Origin: an uncultured Bacteroidia bacterium
Lineage (GTDB): Bacteria; Bacteroidota; Bacteroidia; Bacteroidales; UBA932
Direction of reading: 5' to 3'
Assembly (NCBI GenBank): GCA_902796555.1
Contig: CADBPR010000106.1
Location: 1-46,888, forward strand
DNA length: 46,888 nt
Part shown: piece by piece, positions 1-7,900 of the stretch
Numbering within the stretch: the first letter of the stretch is position 1
How the letters are laid out: the number at the start of each line of letters is the position of its first letter
Position numbers and translations under genes: made by a program
The notes under the pieces: model-generated
The model's database searches: none
What the model saw: only the letters and a program-made list of their open reading frames with translations
Told to the model about the DNA's origin: nothing

Positions 1-2
1 AA

Positions 3-572
3 GCCCAGGAACTGGGTCTGCGGATTATCTCCCATATGGCGGAGAAAATCAACGGCTTCGCCGAGACCTTCCAGCACAACTTCACCTTCCTGGCCACGCC
101 GGCGGAGGGCCTGGCCGGCCGCTTCACCAAACGGGACAAGAAGACCTTCGGCATCATCCCCGGCATCACCGACAAGGACTATTACACCAACTCCAGCCAC
201 ATTCCGGTCTATTACCATTGCACCCCGGAGCACAAGGCGAAAATCGAAGGCCCGTACCACAAGTACGAGAACGCCGGCCACATCTTCTATGTGGAAATCG
301 ACGGCGACGCCACCCACAATCCCGAGGCCATCATGCGCATCGTGGACCTGATGGACAAGTACGACATCGGCTACGGCTCCGTGAACCATAACCGCAACCT
401 CTGCCTGGACTGCGGATATGAGGATGCCACCGAAGGGCTGGTCGAATGCCCGCACTGCCATGGCAACCACATCGACACCCTCCAGCGCATCACCGGCTAC
501 CTCGTGGGTACCACCGACCGCTGGAACTCCGGCAAGCTGGCGGAACTGAAGGACCGCGTCGTTCATAAATAA
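3..572 (+). CDS. nrdD: Anaerobic ribonucleoside-triphosphate reductase, C-terminal part (partial)
   Basis: This is the 3' end of the class III ribonucleotide reductase, which makes deoxyribonucleotides from ribonucleoside triphosphates without oxygen, using a glycyl radical. The reading frame is open from the window edge, 11 codons before the first internal ATG at 36, so the start lies outside. About 189 residues are visible. Two Cys pairs (CLDC and CPHC) form the C-terminal zinc site of NrdD. They are followed by RITGYL, whose Gly is the expected radical site, and by the NSGK stretch normally seen just after it. The gene ends directly against nrdG with no spacer, the usual arrangement of enzyme and activase. 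It implies an anaerobic or facultative lifestyle. Confidence 0.95.
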   Translation, partial: AQELGLRIISHMAEKINGFAETFQHNFTFLATPAEGLAGRFTKRDKKTFGIIPGITDKDYYTNSSHIPVYYHCTPEHKAKIEGPYHKYENAGHIFYVEIDGDATHNPEAIMRIVDLMDKYDIGYGSVNHNRNLCLDCGYEDATEGLVECPHCHGNHIDTLQRITGYLVGTTDRWNSGKLAELKDRVVHK

Positions 573-1079
573 ATGGAAATCCGCGTATTGGATATCCTGC
601 ATCAGACAATGGCTGACGGACCCGGGTTCCGGACAGCCATTTACTGTGCAGGCTGCGCCCACCACTGCAAGGGCTGCCACAACCCCCAGTCATGGAACTT
701 CGGAGGCGGGCACAAGATGGACGTAGAGGACTTGCTGGCCATCGTCAAGGCGGACAGCCTGAGCGACGTCACCTTTTCCGGCGGCGACCCTTTCTACCAG
801 GTGGACGCCTTCACGGAACTGGCCCGCCGCATCAAAGAGGAGACAGACAAGACCATCTGGTGCTGGACCGGCTTCACCCTGGAAGAAATCCAGGCCGACC
901 CGCATCTGGCCCAGCTGCTGCCCTGGCTGGACGTTCTGGTGGACGGGCCCTTTATCCTGGAGCAACGGGACACGACCCTGCTGTTCCGCGGCAGCCCGAA
1001 CCAGCGGATTATCTATCTGAAAGGGCAGCCCGACTGCGATGACATCCCCGGCACGGTGCCGCTGGTGCCGCTGCGGTAG
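573..1079 (+). CDS. nrdG: Anaerobic ribonucleotide reductase activating protein (radical SAM)
   Basis: NrdG uses an iron-sulfur cluster and S-adenosylmethionine to place the glycyl radical on NrdD. The 168-residue length is typical. Cys28, Cys32 and Cys35 form the CxxxCxxC cluster motif near the N-terminus, and FSGGDP follows as the SAM-binding GGE/GGD-type motif. The ATG starts on the base after the nrdD stop codon, so the two are translationally coupled. No other start is plausible because the cluster motif lies so close to the N-terminus. Downstream, hairpins separate it from the convergent malate dehydrogenase gene. Confidence 0.95.
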   Translation: MEIRVLDILHQTMADGPGFRTAIYCAGCAHHCKGCHNPQSWNFGGGHKMDVEDLLAIVKADSLSDVTFSGGDPFYQVDAFTELARRIKEETDKTIWCWTGFTLEEIQADPHLAQLLPWLDVLVDGPFILEQRDTTLLFRGSPNQRIIYLKGQPDCDDIPGTVPLVPLR

Positions 1080-1105
1080 TTCTCAGAACAATTCCTGCAG
1101 GTTTT

Positions 1106-1141
1106 CCCGTTCTGCCAGCAATGGCAGGCATAAAAAACGGG
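1106..1141. terminator. Hairpin with GCAA loop after nrdG
   Basis: An inner 6-bp stem (ctgcca / tggcag) closes a gcaa tetraloop and is enclosed by a second stem, cccgtt paired with aacggg, with an A-rich bulge. It lies 27 bases after the nrdG stop. No T-run follows on the + strand. On the - strand the run of T that faces the A-tract follows the larger structure at 1141-1233. Positions may be off by one base. The role as a terminator is inferred from position. Confidence 0.45.
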
Positions 1142-1233
1142 CTGGCCGAAAAAAGATGTCTCACTTCATCCGGCGTGACAGTTCGTGTCGCGCAGAGGCA
1201 GGCGAACCTGCCGAAACATCTCTTTTGGCCAGC
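1141..1233. repeat. Long palindromic, branched hairpin element
   Basis: An outer imperfect stem pairs 1141-1159 (gctggccgaaaaaagatgt) with 1216-1233 (acatctcttttggccagc). Inside it are two more hairpins: gcgtgaca / tgtcgcgc around a gttcg loop at about 1173-1193, and ggcagg / cctgcc around a 4-base loop at 1197-1212. On the - strand that last loop reads TTCG. The whole folds as a three-way junction. Read from the mdh side, it is followed within a few bases by six T residues, so it could terminate mdh transcription. Its size and nested symmetry are more like a dispersed REP/MITE-type repeat than a plain terminator; I see no second copy in this window. Confidence 0.55.
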
Positions 1234-1249
1234 TCGGAGAGGGATTTCG

Positions 1250-2236
1250 TTACAGATTCGGGTTGGACTTCTTCCAGTCAGCGGTGGCGGGGATGATGCC
1301 GAGGCTGATGATTTCGTCACGCATCTTGCACAGGTGTGCGTAGGAAGCGTCGAGGGCCGCCATTTCTTCGGCGGTGCCTTCCGGGTTGCAGAAGTGTGCG
1401 CCCGTCGCGTCGATCACGGTCGGCATGGCCATCATGACATGCTGGTACTTCTCGTTGTTGACATAGGTACCGGCCGGCCATGTGAACTTTTCGCCGCCCA
1501 TGGAAGCCTCAATCATCTTCACGGCGTTGTAAGCAGGGCTCTGGAAGGAGCTGCGGCCGCGGAGTTTGATGATGTTGGAACCGCCCTGGATGGTGTTGTG
1601 CTTGATTTCCTCGAAACGCTCGGCGGAAAGGCCCATCTCGGCGAGGGGTTTGCCGTCGATTTTGACCTGGGAAGCGAAGACCGCCATGGCCTCGCCGTGA
1701 CCGCCATAGGTATGGGCGCCGGTCACCTTGCACTGCTGTACGCCGAATTCCTGGGCCAGGGCCTCCTGCAGACGGGTGCTGTCCAGCGCGGCCAGGGAGG
1801 TGAGCTGTTCGGGCTTCAGACCGGAATGAATCAGGGCGGTGAGAGCCGTCACGTCAGCCGGGTTGAAAATAACCACGACATGCTTCACATCGGGGCAATA
1901 TTTGCGGATGTTGTCACCGAATTCGGCGGCAATCTGGCAGTTGCCCTTCAGCAGATCCTCGCGGGTCATGCCTTCCTTGCGGGGCGCGCCACCGGAGGAA
2001 ATGATATATTTGGCGTCTTTGAAAGCGACGGCAGGGTCGATGGTGGCGGTGAAATTCACGCCGGGGAATGCGCAGTGATCCATCTCGGCCAGGACGCCTT
2101 TCAGACCGGGCTCGAAGATATCATACAGGCAGATGTTGGGGGTGAGACCGAGCATAGCAGCGGTCTGGACCATGTTGGAGCCAATCATGCCGGCAGCGCC
2201 GACGATGACCAGTTTTTCGTTTGTCAGAAATTTCAT
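1250..2236 (-). CDS. mdh: Malate dehydrogenase
   Basis: NAD-dependent interconversion of malate and oxaloacetate in the cytoplasm, used in the reductive branch to fumarate and succinate in Bacteroidales. The 328-residue protein has the Rossmann glycine motif GAAGMIG at 13-19, a mobile substrate loop with Arg86 and Arg92 (GGAPRKEGMTRED), Asn125, Arg155 in LDSTR, and the catalytic His180 in GGHGE. It belongs to the LDH/MDH superfamily. The loop Arg86 rather than Gln favours malate over lactate, although substrate choice is inferred. It is a single-gene unit with its own consensus promoter (2282-2312) and faces nrdG, with the hairpin element between them. Confidence 0.92.
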   Translation of the reverse strand: MKFLTNEKLVIVGAAGMIGSNMVQTAAMLGLTPNICLYDIFEPGLKGVLAEMDHCAFPGVNFTATIDPAVAFKDAKYIISSGGAPRKEGMTREDLLKGNCQIAAEFGDNIRKYCPDVKHVVVIFNPADVTALTALIHSGLKPEQLTSLAALDSTRLQEALAQEFGVQQCKVTGAHTYGGHGEAMAVFASQVKIDGKPLAEMGLSAERFEEIKHNTIQGGSNIIKLRGRSSFQSPAYNAVKMIEASMGGEKFTWPAGTYVNNEKYQHVMMAMPTVIDATGAHFCNPEGTAEEMAALDASYAHLCKMRDEIISLGIIPATADWKKSNPNL

Positions 2237-2281
2237 GCTTGAAATATTTATTTAAATAATACGTTCATCGTTTACAGCCTG

Positions 2282-2312
2282 CAAATATAACCAATCTTGC
2301 CCACAATTCCAA
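2282..2312 (-). promoter_or_regulatory. Bacteroidetes-type promoter of mdh
   Basis: On the - strand TTG (2310-2312) is followed after exactly 20 bases by TATATTTG (2282-2289), matching the Bacteroidetes sigma factor consensus of TTG at -33 and TAnnTTTG at -7. The expected leader to the mdh ATG at 2236 is about 40 bases and A/T-rich. The rest of the intergenic region up to about 2440 shows no clear feature. Confidence 0.8.
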
Positions 2313-2444
2313 CCGAAACGCCGTTTGCCCCCTCTTGCAGCTATAAATTATTTTGCGCACCTGTGCCGCCCCCCGGCATCCTTTTTCCATCATTCCGGAA
2401 AAGTGCGTTTCAAATTTTTTTGTTCCCGTGCGTGGAAATCCGAA

Positions 2445-2461
2445 GATAATGATTATCTTTG
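2445..2461 (+). promoter_or_regulatory. -7 box overlapping a Fur-box-like palindrome
   Basis: GATAATGATTATC at 2445-2457 is a perfect inverted repeat of 6 bp around one central base and resembles a shortened Fur box (6-1-6 half-sites). Its right half overlaps TATCTTTG (2454-2461), a good TAnnTTTG -7 element. There is no convincing TTG at the proper distance upstream, which would fit a regulated promoter. A repressor bound here would cover the -7 box. It drives the small ORF at 2490 and the phosphopantetheinyl transferase gene. Confidence 0.5.
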
Positions 2462-2489
2462 CATTTGAAAAAGTTTTGTTTGATTTTAT

Positions 2490-2702
2490 ATGGAGCCTCC
2501 CAGTTCTATCAAAGCAGACCCAGGAAACCTGACGGGCCAGATTTCGGACGACCCGTTATCGCGTACCCTATCCCACGACTCATTCCTCATCGTTACCCGG
2601 CCCGTTGACGAAGACGGCCCGGATGAGACATTTGTCGTCTGTGCCTATTCGGCGCAGACCGGTCTTTCGTACTTAGGCAGAACCAGCTCCATTGTATCAT
2701 AA
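2490..2702 (+). CDS. Hypothetical protein, 70 residues
   Basis: I do not recognise a family. The ORF encodes 70 residues and is acidic, with a central hydrophobic stretch (SFLIVTR, FVVCAYSA) but no signal peptide or membrane segment. Support for it being real comes from its position: it begins about 28 bases after the -7 box at 2454-2461, and its stop codon lies 3 bases before the ATG of the transferase gene, the spacing expected of a coupled pair. It could be a true small protein or a translated leader that controls the downstream gene. Confidence 0.45.
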   Translation: MEPPSSIKADPGNLTGQISDDPLSRTLSHDSFLIVTRPVDEDGPDETFVVCAYSAQTGLSYLGRTSSIVS

Positions 2703-2705
2703 GTT

Positions 2706-3341
2706 ATGGCACTTTATCTTAAAAAAGAACTCGACAACAACGCAACCATTGCCGTCTGGCAGATTACCGAGACGGAACAGGAACTGATTGACCTCAGCTC
2801 CACCCCCTCCGATGAAATGGAAGAGATTTCCTTCCTGGGCAGCGAATCCCTACGCAAGCAGCGCCTGGCGGTGCGCGCCCTGCTCAATGAACTGTTTGAA
2901 GAAAAGGTTTATCTGAGCCATCACGACAACGGCAAGCCCTACCTCGAGAACATGGTCACCAACATCAGCATCACCCACACCAACAAGTATGTGGCGGTGA
3001 TTCTGCATGATGAAGAGGACGTGGGCATCGATATCGAGTCGCTGGACCGCGATTTCTCCGCCGTGGAGAAGAAAGCGCTCTCCGAAGATGAAATCGAAGA
3101 CCTGGATGACGAGCGCCGCAACGAGCAGCTGGCCATCTACTGGTGTGCCAAGGAAGCCATTTTCAAACTGGTTTCCGCCTATAACGTAGACTTTGCCGAG
3201 CAGATTGAAATCGAACGCTTCCGTCCCCACGGGGAAGGTGAACTGGAAGCCACTTTCATCAACAAACGCGGCTACGAAGAAGAATTCGAGCTGGAATACA
3301 TCACCTTCGACCGCCACGTCCTCGTCTGGGTGGTCGGATAA
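2706..3341 (+). CDS. 4'-phosphopantetheinyl transferase (Sfp/AcpT superfamily)
   Basis: The enzyme moves the 4'-phosphopantetheine arm of coenzyme A to a conserved serine of a carrier protein. The 211-residue length fits the longer Sfp-like branch. Key motifs are VGIDIE at 106-111 (Asp109 and Glu111 bind Mg2+) and WCAKEA at 146-151 (Glu150, the third metal ligand, and Lys149). No carrier-protein or polyketide/NRPS genes are nearby, so the partner is unknown; it may be the housekeeping acyl carrier protein. It is the second gene after the Fur-box-like promoter. The next gene, an ECF sigma factor, has its own promoter, so the unit probably ends here, although I see no terminator. Confidence 0.88.
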   Translation: MALYLKKELDNNATIAVWQITETEQELIDLSSTPSDEMEEISFLGSESLRKQRLAVRALLNELFEEKVYLSHHDNGKPYLENMVTNISITHTNKYVAVILHDEEDVGIDIESLDRDFSAVEKKALSEDEIEDLDDERRNEQLAIYWCAKEAIFKLVSAYNVDFAEQIEIERFRPHGEGELEATFINKRGYEEEFELEYITFDRHVLVWVVG

Positions 3342-3370
3342 GAAGCCGTGTTGCAAAATCACTTCTAAAA

Positions 3371-3401
3371 TTGGGCGTTTCCGGGAAATCATGTATATTT
3401 G
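3371..3401 (+). promoter_or_regulatory. Consensus promoter of the ECF sigma gene
   Basis: TTG (3371-3373), a 20-base spacer, then TATATTTG (3394-3401) match the Bacteroidetes housekeeping promoter exactly. The first usable ATG codons are at 3405 and 3408, only 4-7 bases after the -7 box. Transcription would therefore start at about the start codon and the mRNA would have little or no leader. Confidence 0.8.
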
Positions 3402-3404
3402 TGC

Positions 3405-3992
3405 ATGATGCAACAACCGGACTCCCGCATACCGCTTGTTTCCGCCGCCAGTCTGGCAGCGGATATTTGTCATGGAGACCGGAAAGCCTTCGAGCTGTTC
3501 TACCGGATGGAATATGACAACCTCGTCCATTTCGCCAGCCACTACCTGCACGACCGCCGGCGGGCCGAAGACGTCGTCCAGGAAACGTTCTGCACCCTCT
3601 GGGAACGGCACGCCCTTGTCGACCCGGCCAAAGGACTCCGTTCCCTGGTCTATACCATGGCCCGGAACAGGATGCTCAACGAACTGAAAAGCAAACAGTT
3701 ATTCGCAGGCGGAAACCGGCCGCAGCCCCTGGACGAAGCCCTCGCACAACTGGAAGACCCTTCGCTGGACAGCCTCATCGACGCCATGCAGCTGCAGGAC
3801 CTCATCGCCCGGACCTGGGAAACACTCCCGGAAAAAGCCCGCGCGTATTTTCTGCAGAGCCGGGAGGAAGGCCTGAAGAACCGGGAAATCGCCGCCCGCA
3901 ACGGGGTTTCCGTCAAGACGGTCGAATATCATATCCGCACGGCGCTGCAGCATTTCCGAAAGAAATTACACTTAGGAATGATAAAAGAATAA
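3405..3992 (+). CDS. ECF RNA polymerase sigma factor, FecI-like
   Basis: A group IV sigma factor that probably directs transcription of the adjacent uptake genes when released by its FecR-type partner. About 195 residues. Region 2 is seen in DRKAFELFY and in the AEDVVQETFCTLWE core-binding helix. Region 4 is the helix-turn-helix KNREIAARNGVSVKTVEYHIRTAL near the C-terminus. The frame is open upstream to a TTG at 3399, but that TTG is part of the -7 promoter box, so the start is one of the tandem ATGs at 3405 or 3408. The gene is followed by an 89-base gap and then fecR, the classical FecI-FecR-SusC order of Bacteroidetes. Confidence 0.9.
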   Translation: MMQQPDSRIPLVSAASLAADICHGDRKAFELFYRMEYDNLVHFASHYLHDRRRAEDVVQETFCTLWERHALVDPAKGLRSLVYTMARNRMLNELKSKQLFAGGNRPQPLDEALAQLEDPSLDSLIDAMQLQDLIARTWETLPEKARAYFLQSREEGLKNREIAARNGVSVKTVEYHIRTALQHFRKKLHLGMIKE

Positions 3993-4081
3993 GTTGCTCC
4001 CGTTAGAAGCTGTTGTTTTTTTGAATGACTTAGGGTAAAAGGCTCCCATGTTGTATTATAGGTAGAACAACCTTCAGCAAC

Positions 4082-4918
4082 ATGAATCATTCTGAACAGA
4101 ACCGGGAGCTGTTTGACTCCCTCCCCCATACCTGGCATACGGGAAAACTCCCCGTCTACGACCGTGTCCGACGCCTGCGCCGCATCGCTTGGTCCGGCGT
4201 CGCGGCGGCCCTGCTGCTGCTTCCGGCCGCCATTGCCGGCCTGCGGAAACAGGCCGTCCAGCCCCGTTTCCAACAACAGACCCTCGCCGCCTACCACGTA
4301 GACAAAGGGGTCAAGGGCAAGGTGGTGCTTCCGGACAGCACGATTATCTACCTGAACAGCGCCAGCTCCGTCAAGGTCCTGTCCGACTTCAGTACGCAGG
4401 AACGGAAAATCTGGCTCGACGGAGAAGGCTGGTTCGAGGTCAAATCCGACCCGCAGCACCCCTTTTATGTCATGACCCCTTCCGGCGTGCAGGTCAAGGT
4501 GACAGGGACGCGCTTCAACCTGTCCAGCTACCGGGATGAGCCCCTGCGGGTGCTGCTGGAAAGCGGCCGGCTGGAGCTGCAGGAAAAGAACCATACCACC
4601 GTCCGGCTGCTGCCTGACCAGGCCGTGACGCTGCAACAGTCCGCGCCGCAGGTTTCCATGACGGACGAAGAAAGCCGCCGCGAGGCCACGGCCTGGCGGG
4701 AAGGGATGCTGGTATTCAACGACACCCCCATGGACGAGGCCATCGCCCGGATTGAACGCTGGTACGGTGTGCATGTACGGGTCAGCAACACCCGCCTGCT
4801 GGAGGAACGCCTGACGGGCGAGTTCGTGACGGAAACGGTCGCGGAAGTATTCCACATCCTCTCGCTGACGCACGGATTCGAATATACGATTGACAACAAG
4901 GAAGTTACGCTCCGCTGA
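4082..4918 (+). CDS. FecR-type anti-sigma factor
   Basis: An inner-membrane anti-sigma protein that holds the ECF sigma factor until the cognate TonB receptor signals across the periplasm. It has 278 residues, shorter than the usual 320-390 because the cytoplasmic N-terminal part is brief (about 35 residues). One membrane segment lies at about 36-55. The FecR domain with the KGVKGKVVLPDSTIIYLNS signature follows, and then a C-terminal DUF4974-like domain at about 205-275 (FNDTPMDEAIARIERWYGV) that contacts the receptor's STN domain. The 1-base gap to the SusC gene suggests one transcript. The 89-base region before it contains no obvious TAnnTTTG box and may carry an ECF-dependent promoter, which I cannot define. 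Confidence 0.88.
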   Translation: MNHSEQNRELFDSLPHTWHTGKLPVYDRVRRLRRIAWSGVAAALLLLPAAIAGLRKQAVQPRFQQQTLAAYHVDKGVKGKVVLPDSTIIYLNSASSVKVLSDFSTQERKIWLDGEGWFEVKSDPQHPFYVMTPSGVQVKVTGTRFNLSSYRDEPLRVLLESGRLELQEKNHTTVRLLPDQAVTLQQSAPQVSMTDEESRREATAWREGMLVFNDTPMDEAIARIERWYGVHVRVSNTRLLEERLTGEFVTETVAEVFHILSLTHGFEYTIDNKEVTLR

Positions 4919-4919
4919 C

Positions 4920-7900
4920 ATGAAAACGCTCCGAATCATCACCCTGTTGGCCTGCCTGCTGGTCGGGTGGACGCTGCGCGCCCAGACCCCGATTACCCTC
5001 GACGTGCAGGATGCCAGCCTGGGCAGCGTGCTGAAAAGCATCTCCGCCCAGACCGATTACAAATTTGCCTACAACAGCAAGAACGTGGATGTCTCCCGCC
5101 CGGTGACGGTACGGTTTGAATCCACGGACATCCGCCAGGTCCTGGACCGTGTCCTGGAAGACAGCGGAATCGGCTATACAATTGTCGGTCAGCAAATTGC
5201 GCTGTTCAAAAAGACGGAGCAGCAGCCTGCCCGGCGCTATACCGTGACCGGGACCGTTACCGATGACGGCGGCTCGCCCCTGCCGGGGGCGGGATTGCAG
5301 GTGGTCGGCACGAACAAAGGAACGTTCACCGATGCGGACGGACGCTTCTCGCTGGAAGTCAGCAGCCCTGAGGACCAGATTGCCGTAACCTACATCGGGA
5401 TGGACGACACGGCGGTGTATGCCGGTTCGGGAAGGCCCCTGGTCATCATCATGAAGCCCAACTATGAATTTCTCAACCAGGTCGTCGTCACCGGCTACCA
5501 GACGCTGTCGAAGGAGCGCAGCGCCGGTTCTTTCGCCACCGTCAAGGGCGCGGAAGTCCAGAATCGCGCCAATGCCGCCGGGAGCCCGCTGAAAGGCCTG
5601 GAAGGAACGGTCGCCGGCCTCAACGTCCAGGCGAGTTCCGAAGGGACGACCTACCTGATCCGCGGTATGTCCTCCATCAATGCCAAAACGGAGCCGCTGT
5701 ACATCGTCGACGGCGTGCCCATGAGCCGGGACCTGCTGGAAAAGATGGTCAGCCCGGGCAGCATTGAAAGCGTTACCTTCCTGAAAGATGCCACCGCCGC
5801 TTCCATCTGGGGCGCACAGGCGGCCAACGGCGTCGTCGTTTTCACCACCCGGAGCGGGTCCGCATCGGCGAAACCGTCCGTGACCTATAACGGCACCTTC
5901 ACCTACCGGGGCAAACCGGACTGGACGTATCAGGACCGGATGGACAGCGCACGCTTCATCGATACGGCGCGGGAAGTCTTCGACCCCTACACCTACTCCT
6001 GGAGCGATATTTCCAACACGACCTACGGCGGCACCGCCAATTACCCCATCGTCTACCCCCACGAGGATGCCCTGTACCGCTATTATCTGGGCGAAATCAG
6101 CCTGGACGAACGGGATGCCCGTCTCCGTGCGCTGGCGGCTTCCCAACGGCAGGACAGCTATGAAAAATACCTGATGTCCAACGCCTGGCTCACGACACAT
6201 TCCCTCTCCCTGTCGGGCGGCAGTGACCAGCACACCTACTTCCTTTCCTTTGATTTCCAGGGGAATCAAGGCACGGCACGGGACAATTCCCAGGAATACA
6301 AAGTCTATATGCGGGACATCCTGCGCCTGGGCGACTGGCTGCGGCTCGACGCTTCCTTGGGCGCCATGCGCGCGCGGAACGTGCAGCACCTGACCGCATC
6401 CGACGAATTCTCCCACTATGAGACCGACCTTCCCTATGCCGCGTTTACGGACGCAGACGGGAACTTCCGGGACATGTCGGGGTATTTTATCAGCCCCGCC
6501 ATGCTGGAAAAAGTCCGCAACCTCGGCGGCATCGACCTGGGCTATTATCCGGTGCAGGACTACCTGAACTGCCAGACCCAGTCCGGGCAGTTCGCCGTTC
6601 GCGGCAATCTGGGCCTGACCATCGACATCACCCCCTGGCTGACCTACGAAGGACGGTTCCAGTATTCCCTGACCGGGAACGGCAGCGAGTCCTATTACCC
6701 GCAGGACAGCTTCATGGTCCGGGTGGAACGGGCCTACGCCCTGGGTCCGGACGGCAAGGGCTACCTTCCCTCCTCCGGGGGCCGCTTTACCGACAGCCAT
6801 ATTTCCACCAGCGCTTACACGGTCCGCAACCAACTGAGTTTCAATAAGGATTTCGGCGAAAAGCACGCACTGACCGCCCTGGCCGGCTTTGAATTCAACG
6901 CCGACAAGACCGCCACGAAATCCACCTTCGTACGCGGCTACGACCGGCAGACGATGCAGTATATCTTCTACGACGATTACTTCCTGTATACCACCGGGGT
7001 CAAAAATCCCCTGCTGCCCATGCTGTCCGGCGCCACGGCCAACACCTTCGAACCGAACGCCTTCACGCAGGGCGAGACCGAGTATCGTTTCGTATCGATG
7101 TATGCCAATGCGGGATACACCTTGCTGGACCGCTATTCGCTCAACGCCAGCGTCCGCGTAGACCAGTCCAACCTCTTCGGCAGCGATCCCTCCGTCCAGT
7201 TCAAGCCCATCTGGTCCGTCGGCGCCATCTGGAACATGAAGAAAGAGGCCTGGATGCAGGACTTCTCCTGGCTGGACCGCCTCAACCTGCGGCTGAGCTG
7301 GGGCTTGGCCGGCAACTCGCCCAACCCCGGACAGGGCGGCCCGTACAACCTGATCAGCTCCGTATCCGACCCGGCCTTCGCCCGTTTCGGCCTGGGCTAT
7401 ACGATCCAGACACCGGCCAACAACAAACTGACCTGGGAACGGACCCGGACCTGGAATGTCGGGGTAGATTTCACCGCATTCAGCGGCCGCCTGGATGTCA
7501 CGCTCGACGTCTATGACAAATATACCACCAACCTGCTGACCGCCGTCCCCGTAGACCCCACCACCGGATTTACCAGCGTCCTGTCCAACATCGGAGAGAT
7601 GTCCAACCGGGGCTTTGAGCTGGCCGTAAACGGAACGCTCCTGCAGACCCGCGACCTGCGCTGGGACGCCTTTGCCAACCTGACCTGGAACCGGAACCGC
7701 CTGGTCAGCATGTACATCACCCCGCCCGACACGCCTTCCGCCCTGATTGGCTATTCCTACTGGGAAGGATATCCGTACGGGACCCTGTTCGGCTACCGCT
7801 GGGCCGGGCTCGGCCCGACAAACGGCCGCTCCCGGGTCTATAATGAAAACGGAGAGGTCGTCAGCACGGTTTCGGACGTCAAAGACGCGTCGGCCGTACC

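Noticed and set aside
2313-2444. A riboswitch or small RNA between mdh and the transferase gene
   Set aside because: The stretch is pyrimidine-rich with no convincing stems or conserved motif.
3399-3404. TTG start codon for the sigma factor gene
   Set aside because: This TTG is part of the TATATTTG promoter element and could hardly be in the transcript.
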